Notes: a model not told the origin generated them from the letters alone. 64,000 nt of DNA from CAVVFX01 sp963747535 (GCA_963747535.1 CAVVFX010000011.1:248001-312000), one strand, 5' to 3'; positions 35,551 to 44,009 are shown, counted from the first letter of the stretch. Program-made: numbers and translations.

Positions 35551-36670
35551 GTGCTTAATTGCATAAGTTGACAAGTGTATTTCGGAGCTGGGTGCCCTTC
35601 ACATCACGCTTGCGCCAGCGAAACGGCTTGGCACGTTCATTGTGTTTGCGAATAAAGGCTTCGATCGCTTCGCGCAGCTGGTCTTTGCTCTTGAAACTGG
35701 CTCCGTTGAGAGTCTTCCGTTGCAGTAGACTGAAGACGATTTCAATCTGATTTAGCCAACTTGCCGAAGTCGGTGTGAAATGAAAGTGCACGCGGCCATC
35801 GTACTTCGCGAGCCAGTCGCCGTTCTTCTTGTGCGGCGAGTAATTGTCCAGGATCACGTGGATCTCTTTATCTGTCGGCTGTTCTGCAATTACGCCTTCC
35901 AGAAAGCTCTGGAAATCTACCCGTTTCTTGGCTTCCGTGAACTTTGTCTTGACCTGTCCGGTGGCGACATCCAGGGCCGCGAACAAATTCAGCGTGCCGT
36001 GCCGTTTGTAGGTACTCTTCAGCCCGCGGACCACAGCGCCGCTGTCGGTCTCGACGTAACCGGCCGTCCGCTCCGTGGCCTGCATACTGGGTTTCTCGTC
36101 CATGCTCAGCACTACCGCATTCAACGGTGGGTTCAGGTAGAGTCCCACCACCTCAGCAGCTTTGGGCGCAAACTCCTTATCCGTGCTTACACACCAACTG
36201 CGGTGTCGTTGCAGGTGGATGCCTTCGCGGCGCAGTATACGCCAGACTGCATAGACGCTAGATCCGAGCGTCTCTGCTACCGCGGGTCCATCCCAATGGG
36301 ACATGCCCGGAGGCGGCGGTTGTTCAAGTAGTGCAAGGACGCGGTTCCGAAATGCGGCGTCGTATGTCACCGGCTTGCCCGGTCGCGGTTCGTCGCCCAG
36401 TCCCCTCACGCCCCAAAAAGCGAATCGCTTGGACCACTTGGTAACGGTGGGGATGGAGACTCTCAGTTCCCGTGCCACCTGCTGAATCTCTTTTCCGTCA
36501 AGACGGGATAAGATGATTCGGGCGCGCTCCACCAAGCGCGCCTCCTCAGCCCGGCTCATAGTGATCGCAATCAACGTTGCCTTGTCTTCGGCAGAGCACT
36601 CCAACACAGGCGCATGTCTGGGCATCTACCAAACATTCTAATACAGAAATGTATTATTGCGATTAAGCAC
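35551..36670 (-). mobile_element. IS630 family insertion sequence
   Basis: A 1,120-bp element with TA on both sides (35549-35550 and 36671-36672), the target duplication expected for IS630/Tc1-mariner elements. Terminal inverted repeats begin GTGCTTAATTGCA on the left and, read inward from the right, GTGCTTAATCGCA. The transposase stop codon lies within the left repeat. The element looks complete and possibly active, since its gene is intact. Confidence 0.9.
35555..36625 (-). CDS. IS630 family transposase
   Basis: 356-aa transposase. The N-terminal helix-turn-helix region (GKEIQQVARELRVSIPTVTK, WSKRF) precedes a DDE domain: first Asp in AVVLSMDEKPS, second in IHVILDNYSPHKK, and Glu in SWLNQIEIVFSLLQ. 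All three catalytic residues are present with normal spacing. It fills nearly the whole element, from the left inverted repeat to 45 bases before the right end. Confidence 0.92.
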   Translation of the reverse strand: MPRHAPVLECSAEDKATLIAITMSRAEEARLVERARIILSRLDGKEIQQVARELRVSIPTVTKWSKRFAFWGVRGLGDEPRPGKPVTYDAAFRNRVLALLEQPPPPGMSHWDGPAVAETLGSSVYAVWRILRREGIHLQRHRSWCVSTDKEFAPKAAEVVGLYLNPPLNAVVLSMDEKPSMQATERTAGYVETDSGAVVRGLKSTYKRHGTLNLFAALDVATGQVKTKFTEAKKRVDFQSFLEGVIAEQPTDKEIHVILDNYSPHKKNGDWLAKYDGRVHFHFTPTSASWLNQIEIVFSLLQRKTLNGASFKSKDQLREAIEAFIRKHNERAKPFRWRKRDVKGTQLRNTLVNLCN

Positions 36671-36864
36671 TAGATACCAGTTCTCCTCCCCTTCCGGCTG
36701 ACGTCTCGTACTCTCTCAGCTTGGAAGGCAATATCGTGCACGAGCCTTCAACATTCGGCCTCGTGTTGTTGGGCGTGGTCGCTGCCTGCTCCCGCGCGCG
36801 CTTCTGTCCTCGCGGGCATCAAAGAGCAAGAAAGCTTCATCGCCGTTGCGGCGCGAAAAACTGA
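36671..36864 (+). pseudogene. PEP-CTERM protein, 3' part with sorting signal
   Basis: Continues the frame broken at 35550. After DTSSPPLPADVSYSLSLEG comes VHEPSTFGLVLLGVVAAC, then SRARFC and a run of Arg, His and Lys before TGA at 36862-36864. The EPST box, hydrophobic segment and basic tail are the PEP-CTERM signal recognised by exosortase for attachment or processing of exported proteins. The tail beyond the basic cluster is longer than usual and lies in the first copy of the dispersed repeat. Confidence 0.65.
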
Positions 36865-36947
36865 GAACCGCGAACCTCGAGGACTAGCGCGAAAACGCCC
36901 CGAAACGCGTTTTTCAAAAAAGCTGCGTGAGCGCGTACTTGTGTCCG
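36845..36947 (-). repeat. Dispersed repeat, copy 1 (modules c and b)
   Basis: Module c is at 36845-36883 (GCGCGAAAAACTGAGAACCG core) and module b at 36891-36947 (ACGCGTTTTTCAAAAAAGCT core, ending TACTTGTGTCCG). Both recur at 38.8-39.1 kb in the same orientation and at 45.5 kb in the opposite one. Confidence 0.7.
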
Positions 36948-37341
36948 CGGACGGGCTCCGGGCACCAGTCTGGCGAGCGGGTTTTCTAGCCATCAACGCA
37001 TTCTGCAGACACGACTGGGCACTTTGGGTACCCTGGCCTGCGGTGCCGGCACAAGCTCCAGAACGGCCAGCTGCAACGCAGCAGCCGTCCCAACGTCCGG
37101 AGCGCGTGCCGGCAGAAAAAGGCCCTCAAGGCGCAAGCTGATCGCGTGATCGTTTGGACGGCGGACATGCTCGGCTGAAACGCGCCGGGCATGACGCTCG
37201 CCAAACACAGGCCAGGCCGGAACCCGCAGCCAGGCGCGCCGGCGAGAAGCGCCGGCCCGCTCCCGCCCACCCGCCCAGTTCGCCACGCTGACGCGGCCAT
37301 CAGCCTAATAGAATTGAGGCTGGCCGTCTGGTCCTGGCGTC
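36948..37341. other. Non-coding stretch after repeat copy 1
   Basis: No gene is supported. The stretch is GC-rich with open frames on both strands that are arginine/alanine-rich and lack start sites. It separates the PEP-CTERM remnant from the pentapeptide-TIR gene. Confidence 0.4.
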
Positions 37342-38751
37342 ATGAACCGGGGCGAAAGCAGGAACCTTGAACTGCAGGCGGCCGGCACCTTCTCAAGGAA
37401 ATCGTTTCAAGGAGCGACTATCTTGGAGTTAAGTCAGCTTGAACTGATCGACCAGGGAGTAGAGGTGTGGAATGGATGGAGGAAAGAGAACCCGAACGTC
37501 GCGCCAGACCTCAGCGAGGCGTACCTCGGCAAGGCGAACCTCCGCGAGGCGGACCTTAGCGGGGCGAACCTCCGCGAGGCGGACCTCAGCGAGGCAGCCC
37601 TCACCAAGGCGAAACTCAGCGGGGCGATCCTGGGCAGGGCGTACCTCGGCAAGGCGAACCTCAGAGAGGCGGACCTTAGCGGGGCGAACCTCCGCGAGGT
37701 GGACCTCAGCGAGGCGGACCTCCGCAAGGCGAACCTCAGCGGGGCGAACCTCAGCAGGGCGGACCTCGGCAAGGCGGACCTCGGTGGGGCGGACCTCAGC
37801 GAGGCGGACCTCCGCGGAGCGGACCTCCGTGAGGCGGGCCTCGCCAGGGCGCGCCTCAGGGTGGCGAAACTCAGCGGGGCAATCCTTCGCGGGGCAGACC
37901 TCGGCGAGGCGGACCTCAACGTGGCGAACCTCCGCGGGGCGGACCTCACCATGGCGAACCTCGGCGGGGCGGACCTCACCATGGCGGACCTCGGCGGGGC
38001 GAACCTCAACGAAGCGGACCTCAGGTGGACCAACCTCGCCGTGGCGAACCTCAGCATGGCGAACCTCAACAGGGCAAAACTTTTCGAAACCATTTTTGGC
38101 GATACGCAGCTAAGGGGTGCGAGGGGGTTAGACGCGTGTATACATGCTGGGCCGAGCACCGTCGACCATCGCACCCTTGCAAAATCCGGCCCTCTCCCGC
38201 TCGCGTTCCTGAGGGGCTGCGGACTTCCCGACAAGCTCGTTGAGTATCTGCCAACCCTCCTGAACGAGGCGATTCAATTCTATTCGTGCTTCATTAGCTA
38301 CTCGACAAAAAACGAGACATTCGCTCAACGGCTCCACGCGGATCTACAGAACAAAGGCGTCCGTTGCTGGTATTCTCCTGAAGACATCGCCGGAGGCAAG
38401 AAGCTTCATGAGCAAATCGACGAGGCGATTCGCGTTTACGACCGGCTGCTGTTGATTCTCTCTGACGAAAGCATGAAGAGCGAGTGGGTGAAGACAGAGA
38501 TCGCCAAGGCGAGAAAACGGGAGATCCGCGAAAACAGACGCATGCTCTTCCCCGTGCGTCTCGTCAAATTTGAAACGCTGCGCGACTGGGAGTGTTTTGA
38601 CTCTGACACCGGCAAAGATTCCGCCCGCGAAATCCGCGAGTATTTCATCCCGGACTTCAGCAATTGGAAGGACCACGATTCGTACCAGAAGGCGTTTGAG
38701 CGCCTCCTAAAAGACCTCAAAGCCGAGACGAACCCTGAGAAGGCCAGCTGA
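37342..38751 (+). CDS. Pentapeptide-repeat protein with C-terminal TIR domain
   Basis: 469-aa fusion. Residues 55-255 are about forty consecutive A(D/N)LxxA-type pentapeptides (ADLSGANLREADLSEA), which fold as a right-handed quadrilateral helix. After a linker, residues 313-460 are a TIR domain: SCFISYSTKNETFAQRLHAD, VRCWYSPEDIAGGKKL, DRLLLILSDESMKSEW followed by VKTEIAKA, where the Glu of W-x-x-x-E (about 386) is the expected NADase catalytic residue. Bacterial TIR proteins commonly deplete NAD+ or make cyclic ADP-ribose in phage defence. The pentapeptide solenoid may be the sensor or scaffold. No effector gene is adjacent. Confidence 0.85.
   Translation: MNRGESRNLELQAAGTFSRKSFQGATILELSQLELIDQGVEVWNGWRKENPNVAPDLSEAYLGKANLREADLSGANLREADLSEAALTKAKLSGAILGRAYLGKANLREADLSGANLREVDLSEADLRKANLSGANLSRADLGKADLGGADLSEADLRGADLREAGLARARLRVAKLSGAILRGADLGEADLNVANLRGADLTMANLGGADLTMADLGGANLNEADLRWTNLAVANLSMANLNRAKLFETIFGDTQLRGARGLDACIHAGPSTVDHRTLAKSGPLPLAFLRGCGLPDKLVEYLPTLLNEAIQFYSCFISYSTKNETFAQRLHADLQNKGVRCWYSPEDIAGGKKLHEQIDEAIRVYDRLLLILSDESMKSEWVKTEIAKARKREIRENRRMLFPVRLVKFETLRDWECFDSDTGKDSAREIREYFIPDFSNWKDHDSYQKAFERLLKDLKAETNPEKAS
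37500..38090 (+). repeat. 15-bp periodic tandem repeat coding for pentapeptides
   Basis: Degenerate 15-base units of the form GCGGACCTCAGCGAG repeat without a break through the pentapeptide region. Nucleotide identity between units is high, which suggests expansion by slippage or unequal exchange. The period also leaves long open frames in other phases and on the other strand. Confidence 0.85.
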
Positions 38752-38784
38752 CGACCTCCGGTGAATCCTCACTCGTAGCCGACC

Positions 38785-39118
38785 GGAAAACACCGCGAAG
38801 CGCGTTTTTCAAAAAAGCTGCGTGGGTGTGTACTTGTGTCCGGACTCTCGGCCACTGGCAACCCGCGCCAGTCAGGCAGGCCCCGGTAGCCATGACGCGA
38901 ACGATCGGCCCGCGCCACGCTGATCGCGCCCGCCGCGGGCGATCCCGCGTTCGCCGCCTGGCGCGAACGGGCACGCGGCGGTCGTGACAGCGGCATCTCG
39001 GCCTGCCGGCATGCACACGGGCTCCGCGCGAGGCCCAGAAGAAGCTCTCCAGTTCGTGCCCTCGCTCGAGCGCCGGTTGCGGCACGGAAAACCGAGAACC
39101 GCGAGAATCTCGCGCGGG
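38785..39118 (-). repeat. Dispersed repeat, copy 2 (modules b, a, c)
   Basis: Module b at 38785-38842 (AGCGCGTTTTTCAAAAAAGC), module a at 38929-38997 (GGCGATCCCGCGTTCGCC, then CGCGGCGGTCGTGACAGCGG) and module c at 39072-39118 (GAAAACCGAGAACCGCGA). It is the fullest copy and fills most of the 425 bases between the TIR gene and the receiver gene; I see no gene there. Confidence 0.7.
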
Positions 39119-39176
39119 CAGGTGCGACAGAAAGTGACAGTTTGGGGCGGTTATTCGATGTCATCAGGCACGCTTC

Positions 39177-39533
39177 TTAACCAAGCTGTGCCAGTTGTTC
39201 TCTGAGAACGCGCAGCACAATCGGCTTTGCGAGATACCCGCTAAAACCTGCTTCTACCAGGCCATCACGGTCTCGACGCGTACCGGCAGTCAGAGCAATA
39301 ATGACCTGACCTTTCAGGCGCTCGTCAAGCCGCATCTCTCGCACCGCGGCGTAACCGACAGCAGAGGGCAGGTATAGATCCAGTAGGATTAGGTCCGGCA
39401 GCATTGCCTGAGCCTTTTCCACTGCTTCCAGGCCGTCGGAAGCCTCAAATACCTCGTAACCTTCGTGTTCCAGGAGTATACGCAGGAGTTCCCTTCCGCC
39501 TGCCGCCCCATCAGCCACCAGAACCCTCTTCAT
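39177..39533 (-). CDS. Single-domain response regulator
   Basis: 118-aa stand-alone receiver. The phospho-acceptor is Asp52 in LILLDLYLPSAVGY, the conserved Lys is 103 in YLAKPI, and Thr/Ala sit in IIALTAGT. The N-terminal acidic pair is reduced to a single Asp8 in VLVADGAAGG (the usual sequence is DD or ED), so metal binding may be weak. No output domain. A histidine kinase is not adjacent, so the partner is unknown. Confidence 0.8.
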   Translation of the reverse strand: MKRVLVADGAAGGRELLRILLEHEGYEVFEASDGLEAVEKAQAMLPDLILLDLYLPSAVGYAAVREMRLDERLKGQVIIALTAGTRRDRDGLVEAGFSGYLAKPIVLRVLREQLAQLG

Positions 39534-39682
39534 TTTTACGGACCGTGAACCTCTCCGAAGGAATGTCTGAAACGCAAAGGAACGCTAGGAAGCACGTTGT
39601 TGGCCGCTATTCAACTCGTTTGGCCTTCGAACATTCCGAGCCGAACCATAGCAAAGGCAGGGGCTTCACGCGCAGAGGTGGG

Positions 39683-39887
39683 TTAAGCAACCCAACAGGG
39701 GCCCGGGTCGAATGGGCCACCGAGGCGGTGGACGTGCGCCCGCAGTTCATCGCGATTGCGTTGGTCAGATATGAAGAAATCGACGAACCGCTCGAACGCC
39801 TTCGCTCTCGGCAGGAACAGCGCCTGCGTTTTTGCGGAGAGCGCCAGGCCGCGTGGGAATGTTAACGGGGATGATTTCGGTACTCAT
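39683..39887 (-). pseudogene. Fourth small gene of an overlapping cluster, frameshifted
   Basis: ATG 39887 overlaps the stop of the gene upstream (ATGA). It reads MSTEIIPVNIP and then needs a one-base shift in the CCC run near 39864 to continue RGLALSAKTQALFLPRAKAF, ERFVDFFISDQRNRDEL and stop at 39683, about 67 residues. The restored start resembles that of the preceding gene (MSAELTPLTIPRGLASLGGK), which supports the correction. Function unknown. Confidence 0.45.
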
Positions 39888-40201
39888 GATCGTGGGTGCC
39901 GCCACTTACCAAGTGGCAATCGGTCAAGTGGTTTTCGCTCGGCCGGCGTCTTGCACTCCTGAATGTAATGGCTGAACCCTGCCTCTCGTTCTTCCGGCTT
40001 TAGCCTGCCGTCGAGAACCGCGCGCCGCGCGCGGGCCGGTCCCCTAACCGTGCCCACAAATGTCGTGGTCGTGGGGTCGGGGTTTCGAGAATTGTGCTTG
40101 ACCAGCTCATAGCATTGCTTCTCTTCGTCGGGCGTCGGCGGCTTGCCGCCTAGCGACGCGAGACCTCGCGGGATGGTCAGCGGGGTAAGTTCAGCGCTCA
40201 T
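39884..40201 (-). CDS. Third small gene of an overlapping cluster
   Basis: 105-aa basic protein beginning MSAELTPLTIPRGLASLGGK, with PTPDEEKQCYELVKHNSRNP and a C-terminal half VGTVRGPARARRAVLDGRLK, EEREAGFSHYIQECKTPAE. Start overlaps the 3' end of the gene upstream by 11 bases. The C-terminal half has a diverged copy on the plus strand at 41.6-41.8 kb. Small, soluble, no known family. Confidence 0.5.
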   Translation of the reverse strand: MSAELTPLTIPRGLASLGGKPPTPDEEKQCYELVKHNSRNPDPTTTTFVGTVRGPARARRAVLDGRLKPEEREAGFSHYIQECKTPAERKPLDRLPLGKWRHPRS

Positions 40202-40406
40202 TCTCGGTGGCCCTGCAATATTTGCCTTTGCGGCCGTGATTGGCCTTCCGGATTCGACAAAATGGCTGGCTCCAACCGAGGCTGGTGACCGCTGCGATGA
40301 GAGGTTCCGCATATTCTTTGGCGTGGTCCATACGGTATGATAACCACCCAATGTCTGGCCGGGTGATGAAGACGCGCGGTTGCCACTCTGGCACCGGCTT
40401 GGTCAT
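40191..40406 (-). CDS. Second small gene of an overlapping cluster
   Basis: 71-aa protein MTKPVPEWQPRVFITRPDIG, then DHAKEYAEPLIAAVTSLGWS and a basic end. ATG 40406 overlaps the stop of the FlbD-like gene by four bases, and its own end overlaps the next start, so the context argues for a real gene. No family recognised. Confidence 0.45.
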   Translation of the reverse strand: MTKPVPEWQPRVFITRPDIGWLSYRMDHAKEYAEPLIAAVTSLGWSQPFCRIRKANHGRKGKYCRATENER

Positions 40407-40666
40407 CCAGCCGCTTTTGCCAGCGAGGCGACTTCGTCAGGAGTATCTTTTACCCATCGAGGGCGACCATCGGCCATCGCGAGCTCGGTCGCATTCTGAC
40501 CAGCAGTAATTGCAACGATTTGGTCAGTATTAATGATGAGAGCGCCGACGTCCTCTCCCGTCTCGTTCGCCTTGCGAAGTTTAATCAGTGGCATATCCGC
40601 TTCACACGTTCCACCTAAATATCGCCAAAGCTTCTGTCGAAGAGTTGGCCCGTTCGTCTCTGACAT
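40403..40666 (-). CDS. FlbD-like small protein
   Basis: 87-aa protein. The segment PLIKLRKANETGEDVGALII followed by NTDQIVAITAGQNATELAMA and VKDTPDEVASLAKA has the layout of short FlbD-like proteins (a beta barrel-like repeat with D-x-I and a C-terminal ESxDEV-type motif). The first 24 residues may be extra: an internal Met (MPLIKLRK, ATG 40594) would give a more typical 63-aa form. First gene of four with overlapping ends. Confidence 0.5.
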   Translation of the reverse strand: MSETNGPTLRQKLWRYLGGTCEADMPLIKLRKANETGEDVGALIINTDQIVAITAGQNATELAMADGRPRWVKDTPDEVASLAKAAG

Positions 40667-40703
40667 ATTCTCGGATCTCGTCGGGTGTGCCCAAAGTTTC
40701 TCT

Positions 40704-41477
40704 CTAAGGCAGCTTCTGCAGGCCGGCCAAATAAGTGGTTAGATGATGCGCATAGGTAACATCGAGTGGCCGGAAGCCCCCGTGCACGAGCGTCTCCTGT
40801 CCAACGTGCTCATACGTGGGAGGCAATGGCACCTGGGGTACGACATCCATGAAGTTTACAACACGGTTACAGACCGGAATATCGGCGTCAAAATTGTGAG
40901 CGAAATCGGGTGCACCAGTCCGCGGGCCGGCGAAGGTGTAAAGCTGGGGTACCGGTCCCAAATTGACAGTCTTGAGAATATCAAAGGCGCTTAAGACGGC
41001 CAATGTTCCGCCTAGGCTGTGCCCAGTGACCCAAACGGCTTGAGCGCCCTGACAATTTGTCTTGAGGAGATTTGCAATACTTGCCCGGATATGCTGGTAC
41101 ACAACTTGAAATCCCATGTGCACGAGACCAGAGCCTGGGTCTGGCAAATAAGGCACCGGAACCGCGTCGATGTCAGCGATCCAATCCCAGATGGTTTTAG
41201 TTCCGCGAATCGCGACGATCGCAGTTTGCGTTGCCGCACTCCACGCGACCAGTCCAAAGATGCTGCTTTCCGAGACCATCAAATTAGCCAATCGCTGATG
41301 GTCCGGGTCGGCCGCCGCCATGGCGGCTGCCGCGTCCTGCGCGTTTACCTCGATTAAACCTGACAACGCGAAGCCAGTCGGGAGAGCCAGCACGGGTGTA
41401 GGAACATTCATCACTAAATACGCAGCGTTGGCTGACGGGTACATTACGTTTATTGCGAACGTCTTGTCGAATGCCAT
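40704..41477 (-). CDS. Class 3 lipase family protein
   Basis: 257-aa alpha/beta hydrolase with the lipase class 3 pattern: IVAIRGTKTIWDWIADIDAV, VHMGFQVVYQHI, and the nucleophile elbow VWVTGHSLGGTLAVLSA with Ser154. Asp in FMDVVPQVPLPP and a His near the end (YAHHL) complete the probable triad. No signal peptide, so it is intracellular or released otherwise. Acts on acyl esters; natural substrate unknown. Confidence 0.85.
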   Translation of the reverse strand: MAFDKTFAINVMYPSANAAYLVMNVPTPVLALPTGFALSGLIEVNAQDAAAAMAAADPDHQRLANLMVSESSIFGLVAWSAATQTAIVAIRGTKTIWDWIADIDAVPVPYLPDPGSGLVHMGFQVVYQHIRASIANLLKTNCQGAQAVWVTGHSLGGTLAVLSAFDILKTVNLGPVPQLYTFAGPRTGAPDFAHNFDADIPVCNRVVNFMDVVPQVPLPPTYEHVGQETLVHGGFRPLDVTYAHHLTTYLAGLQKLP

Positions 41478-41633
41478 GTAGGGAGTATACGACGGTCTGA
41501 TTTTCCTTGCAGCAAAATCTTGGGATCTCCTCGTTTGGCGGGGACGCCCAAGATCAGACCGACGAAGGCAGCGAGGTTCGCGAACCGTAGACTAACATGT
41601 CACCTTCCTCGCGTATGTAGTCCGTTGCGGGTT

Positions 41634-41825
41634 CCCGCGACCACGACCGTTGTGGGCACGGTTAGGGGATTGGCCCGCGCTCAGCTCGCTGTAGAGGTTC
41701 TCGACGGTAGGCTGAAGCACGAAGAACGAGACGCAGGGTTCTGCCATTACTTTCAGGAGGGCAACACGCCGGCTGAACCGGCCCGCCGACGGCCACATTA
41801 TAAGAGGCGAGGCCGGCGATCATAA
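41634..41825 (+). pseudogene. Diverged partial copy of the small cluster gene
   Basis: The plus-strand frame reads ATTTVVGTVRGLARAQLAVE, VLDGRLKHEERDAGFCHYFQ and EGNTPAEPARR before TAA. This matches the C-terminal half of the 105-aa protein encoded on the minus strand at 39884-40201. The N-terminal half is missing. The two copies flank the lipase gene in opposite orientation. Confidence 0.55.
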
Positions 41826-42216
41826 TGCGATACTGACGCAACTTTTGTACGTGCGGAAGGGAAATAGCCGTTGACGCACCTGTGACGGCCGCCAGTCACG
41901 CCGAACGTCAATGCATGGAACGGAAAGCGGCGTCGAGGTCGAGAAAAAACTGCTTTTGGCGGGCTTGTTGATGGAGAACATAATGTAAGCAGTGCTGAAT
42001 GTGCGTCGGCAATGGACCGAACCGCGGCGGTTAGCCTGCCACCTGAGGTTAAAGCTTCACTGGATTATCGCGCACGAGAATCCGGATTATGTGTGAAGTC
42101 TTGCCGAATCCCGCGCCAGGTTATGGTACTAAACGAATATAAACGACTGAATAAATAGTTTTGCGATTGCCATTCCTCTTCGACACGCAATACACTGAAG
42201 GCTTATGGCGAAAATC
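41826..42216. other. No supported gene
   Basis: AT content rises towards the IS6 end, with several stops in all frames. I see no RNA gene or conserved motif. Confidence 0.4.
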
Positions 42217-43045
42217 GGTTTCGTTGCGAAATCTTGGGTGAGGTATTCAGCCCAGCACGGTTGGTCTGTTGTGAATCCGCTTAGGTGGCGAGACCGAACA
42301 GTTTGGCGATGAAGTAAGCGTGCCTGGCCGCATCCCCTTTTGCCAACCATCTCACTCGGCCCTTCCGGATCATGTGCACTGTTTCGATTCCCTGCAGCGT
42401 CCGCCACGCGCTCTGAAACGAACCATAGCCTTTGGCCAGCCGAACCCGTTTCTTTACTGTCCGGTGGTCCTGTTCGATCAGGTTATTGAGATACTTGCAC
42501 TGGCGTAAAGCGACCCTGCGGGGGAGGCTGCCATCGGCTTTCAGCGCTTCCATCGCAGCCGGATATGCCGGGTTCTTATCCACGTTCATCACCCGCGGCA
42601 TCGGATTACCCGATGAATCGATAGCCTTGCGCAGAAAGCGTTTGGCTGCGGCTGTATCGCGTTTGGCCGTGAGCAGAAAATCGATCGTTTGCCCGGTGGA
42701 ATCGAGCGCTCGATACAGATACTTGTCCTCGCCTTTTACCCTTATATATGTCTCGTCGATTCGATAGCTCTTGTTGGTCGGCTTCAGATGCGGGCGGCAG
42801 CGTTTGTTCAACTCAGGTGCATACGCCTGAACCCAACGCCAAATGCAACTGGCATCTACCGCGACACCACGCTCGGCCAGCAACTCCGCGACATGTTCGT
42901 ACGACAGCGGATATCGCAGATACCAGCGCACGCATAAAATGATCACTTCTCCGGGGTGCTGGCGCCCTTTGAAAGGATTGTTCGGAATGATCGGCATGGA
43001 CTTCTACCCTATCAGTCTGTCCGCCCCGAAGTTCGCAACGGAACC
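42217..43045 (-). mobile_element. IS6 family insertion sequence inside an IS66 remnant
   Basis: An 829-bp element bounded by inverted repeats GGTTTCGTTGCGAAAT (left, 42217-42232) and GGTTCCGTTGCGAACT (right, read inward from 43045), close to the IS6 family consensus. The 8-bp sequences outside the ends differ, so no target duplication is visible, as happens after IS6-mediated cointegrate resolution or deletion. The right end cuts an IS66 tnpC gene. Confidence 0.85.
42281..42997 (-). CDS. IS6 family transposase
   Basis: 238-aa transposase with the IS6 pattern: short zinc-less N-terminus, WYLRYPLSYEHVAELLAERG, the first Asp in YRIDETYIRVKG, the second in NVDKNPAYPAA and Glu in NNLIEQDHRTVKKR. 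The order and spacing of D-D-E are intact, and the length is standard. The element is likely functional. Confidence 0.92.
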   Translation of the reverse strand: MPIIPNNPFKGRQHPGEVIILCVRWYLRYPLSYEHVAELLAERGVAVDASCIWRWVQAYAPELNKRCRPHLKPTNKSYRIDETYIRVKGEDKYLYRALDSTGQTIDFLLTAKRDTAAAKRFLRKAIDSSGNPMPRVMNVDKNPAYPAAMEALKADGSLPRRVALRQCKYLNNLIEQDHRTVKKRVRLAKGYGSFQSAWRTLQGIETVHMIRKGRVRWLAKGDAARHAYFIAKLFGLAT

Positions 43046-43330
43046 CTCACCGGCCAATCCGTCTGAAGATGGTGGCTTGGAGGAGTTGGTCGAGTTCTTC
43101 TTTCGCCCAGCCAGTTGCCGCTCCAGATCTGCGATCTGCTTTTCTGCGTCCGCGACCTGCTTGTCGCGTTCGGCTAGTTTTTCGCGGAGATTCTCTATTT
43201 CCCGCTGCTGCCGCTCGACTTGCTGCTGCAGTTGTTCGCGGCTGGGCTGGTGGGAGTGCCGGGCCCTGGGGGCACCCCGATTCGCCGCTGCCTCTTCCTC
43301 GCTGCGGCGGCGAGCCGCGGTCGCACTCAT
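43045..43330 (-). pseudogene. IS66 TnpC N-terminal fragment
   Basis: Starts at 43330 with a coiled-coil stretch (REQLQQQVERQQREIENLRE, KLAERDKQVADAEKQIADLE) followed by KKNSTNSSKPPSSDG, a hallmark of IS66 TnpC. It stops where the IS6 inverted repeat begins at 43045. The DDE domain is missing, and no tnpA/tnpB or IS66 end is seen in the flanks. Confidence 0.8.
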
Positions 43331-43492
43331 CCACCATACGTTAAACCATTCTGCGCGATTTGTCCAGCAAAATCGACGGGGGTATCGGATGAGTCAGCCG
43401 GGAAGTCCGCTACGATCACATTCACACCCAGTTGCGGCAGCCAGCAGTCTCCCTGCCCTTGGTATGATTGTTTTTCCGTACGGGGTGGATCG

Positions 43493-44009
43493 ATGCCGAT
43501 GACTCCATTTATGGAACGATTCCCTGAAGTAGGAGCGCGAGAAACCAGGTCCGTAACCGTCACAAACCGCCAGGATCTTCCAGATGGGGAATACGGCTTC
43601 CTGGAGTTTTATTGTAACGAGCCCGGCTGTGACTGCCGACGAGTCATGATCGACGTGTTGCGGCCGGAGACGGGGTGGAGCAAGGTCTGGGCCACCATCA
43701 GCTACGGATGGGAGAGTCTGGATTTCTACAGAAAATGGGGGCGGGACCGCCAGCGATCCCATTGAAATGAAGGGGCCATACCTGGACCCCCTCAACCCAC
43801 AAACCAAGTACTCACCCGCACTTCTAAATCTGTTTCGATTCCTTCTTCAGTCGCCCGATTATGTGGAGCGTCTCAAAGGACATTACCAAATGTTCCGAGA
43901 CTCTCTAGAGCCAGAACATGGCCGGCAGGACGGTCCGGAAACCAATCGCATCGAAAACAAGCGGAAACGTCTACACGATCCTAAGCATCGTCGTCGGCAT
44001 CCCTACTGA
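43493..44009 (+). pseudogene. Conserved hypothetical protein with frameshift in a G run
   Basis: Two adjacent frames form one protein of about 171 residues. The first part is PMTPFMERFPEVGARETRSV, YGFLEFYCNEPGCDCRRVMI, GWSKVWATISYGWESLDFYR. The second is DPIEMKGPYLDPLNPQTKYS, LLNLFRFLLQSPDYVERLK with a basic tail. The shift lies in the five-G run at 43737-43741; one G fewer restores the frame. The Cys-x3-Cys-x-Cys-like cluster suggests metal binding. I know such proteins in IS-rich genomes but no function. Confidence 0.65.

Noticed and set aside
37434..38234. A 266-codon minus-strand frame and a 213-codon alternative plus-strand frame
   Set aside because: Both are by-products of the 15-bp pentapeptide repeat and are simple Arg/Ser/Leu/Thr-rich sequences.
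39700..39860. LysR-like C-terminal sequence
   Set aside because: FLPRAKAFERFVDFF looked like a LysR tail, but it is better explained as the frameshifted fourth small gene with an ATGA-coupled start.
39404..39865. A 153-codon plus-strand frame
   Set aside because: It lies antisense to the receiver gene and to the fourth small gene, with no family resemblance.
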